A stretch of DNA of 64,000 bases, from the NCBI GenBank assembly GCA_014529385.2, contig CM043968.1, positions 24,618,513-24,682,512 on the forward strand. Reading direction: 5' to 3'. The notes below the pieces were generated by a model that was given only the letters and a program-made list of their open reading frames with translations, was not told where the DNA came from and made no database searches. Below are positions 63,029 through 64,000 of the stretch, piece by piece (position 1 is the first letter of the stretch; every line of letters starts with the position of its first letter). Both the position numbers and the translations under genes were made by a program. The DNA is from Adiantum capillus-veneris. Its lineage: Eukaryota > Streptophyta > Polypodiopsida > Polypodiales > Pteridaceae.

Positions 63029-64000
63029 TGTTAGGTGCAGCGGAATGAATGTTGTATTTTCTCAAGATTAGTGATCTTTATTGCTCAAGGTTCCTTTTAG
63101 TTCTTAGGGAGAGAGAGAGAGAGAGCTTTCCGTCTTATGGAGAGTGCTATGATCACGAACAAAGTGAGTGGATATTGTGCGTGCAAGTGAATGAGACTGA
63201 GAGAAGGAGAGAGAAGAGATACGACACCCGAGAGGTTGTAAAACCCTCCTCCGAAGGCCCCACTCTCGTCGGCGAGAGTGGTCTACTTTGATTGCACAAA
63301 GGTGTACAATGCGAAGGCAATGGACTGATGCAACTTGGACTATGCCGATGACGACGACGGCTTAGGCTGAAATCTGTGATCTTCTATGGCTCAGTTCGGG
63401 ATTTTCTTGGTGGCTGAAAATGACTGTTTTCTTGCGGTTTTCATGGCTGAAAATGATCGAGTTGTCGGGGGGTCATGCTAAGGACAAAACGCTAAGGATC
63501 TGTACCCTTTTGGCTGCGATTTATTGGCTGATGTTGAAAGCTGAAAAACGCTGGTTGCTGCAGGCTTTTGATGGGACTGTTGCCGGCTGAAAACGCTAAG
63601 GATCTGCTGTGTTTCCAATGGCTGAAACTGATGATGAAAACGCTGAGTTTCCACAATCTGAAGGGCTGCAAAAACGCTGCTAGCGTTAGTGGTTTGCTGA
63701 TGTCAGAATCGCTATGGCTGGTCTGCTGCTGATGGTTAAAAACGCCAGGCAATGGAGGACATGGAGGGCGATGCTGGATCTAGGGAAACGCCAAGTAAGT
63801 GGGAGGATGGCGATGCTGATGCTTGAAGATGCTAGGGTGCTGAGGGGGGGTACTGCTGAGAAGTTGCCTGTTGAGCGGGAAGCTCCAGCTGCCTCTTCTG
63901 CCATAAAGTGCTAACTTCGGTTTGCTTATATATTAACTTTGCAAAATTGCCCTACCTACTTTTGTTGGAAAGTCACTTAAAAATAATAAGTGAAAATAAC
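63029..64000 (-). repeat. A4 5' LTR, cut by the window edge
   Basis: It starts TGTTAGGTGCAGCGG and is nearly identical to 48652-49685. The main differences are in the GA run near 63110 and in single bases. It has a reversed TATA site near 63925 (GCTTATATATTAAC). Confidence 0.9.

Larger units (their letters stand above)
48652..64000 (-). mobile_element. A4: reversed A-family element, interrupted by C3
   Basis: Read on the minus strand: 5' LTR from beyond 64000 to 63029, a 0.29-kb internal remainder, a polypurine tract, and a 3' LTR at 62736-62529 plus 49685-48652. The 3' LTR is split by copia C3. Most of the internal part, including the primer site, is deleted. It lies inside A3; the right TSD is outside the window. 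Confidence 0.8.

Noticed and set aside
63029-64000. Separate reversed A element inserted in A4 rather than its 5' LTR
   Set aside because: The LTR is closest to 48652-49685, as expected for the two LTRs of one element; the odd flank is better treated as a rearrangement.

Overview
The window is plant nuclear DNA made almost entirely of LTR retrotransposons, with one host gene that I can recognise. The plant assignment rests on four things: Ty1/copia and chromodomain-type Ty3/gypsy polyproteins, primer-binding sites matching initiator tRNA-Met (TGGTATCAGAGC and variants), 5-bp target-site duplications, and a tRNA-splicing endonuclease SEN2 gene with short introns whose protein looks plant-like. 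The species cannot be read from the sequence; the depth of nesting suggests a large genome (fern, gymnosperm or repeat-rich angiosperm).

Left part (1-16952). The window opens in the last 166 codons of a chromovirus, followed by its polypurine tract and the start of its 3' LTR. Then comes T-rich non-coding DNA with local tandem duplications, two decayed minus-strand coding remnants (6535-7415), and an array of 18-20 bp palindromes centred on ATCGCGAT. A complete copia element (Copia-1, 9242-14993, TSD GAAAC) lies inside that array.

Middle-left (16953-25488). A very decayed copia (Copia-2) is split inside gag by a second copia in the opposite orientation (Copia-N, 17712-22781, TSD GTTAC).

Host island (25489-29459). 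The SEN2 gene runs on the minus strand from 28766 to 27557, with five proposed exons and an AATAAA signal just after the stop.

Centre (29460-39765). This is a patchwork of truncated gypsy LTRs, gag and pol pieces, a truncated minus-strand copia (Copia-D), and a short gypsy derivative (B, 35190-37964) with tandem repeats before its 3' LTR.

Right part (38400-64000). A gypsy element (G2) starts at 38400. Its gag is interrupted by a complete non-autonomous LTR element of a family I call A (39766-44438, TSD AAAGA), which carries one uninterrupted 473-codon frame of unknown function and no pol. The RNase H region of G2 is cut at 46834 by a second A copy (A3). A3 is cut at 48652 by a reversed A copy (A4). 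The LTR of A4 is cut by copia C3 (49686-62528, TSD GCTAA), and C3 is cut inside its reverse transcriptase by chromovirus G3 (53604-60922, TSD GGAAG). Exact duplications prove the two innermost steps; the outer steps run past the window edge.

Nearly all element genes are broken by stops or frameshifts. The best candidates for something new are the A-family element and its frame, the palindrome array split by Copia-1, and the antiparallel A3/A4 LTRs, which could produce hairpin RNA.
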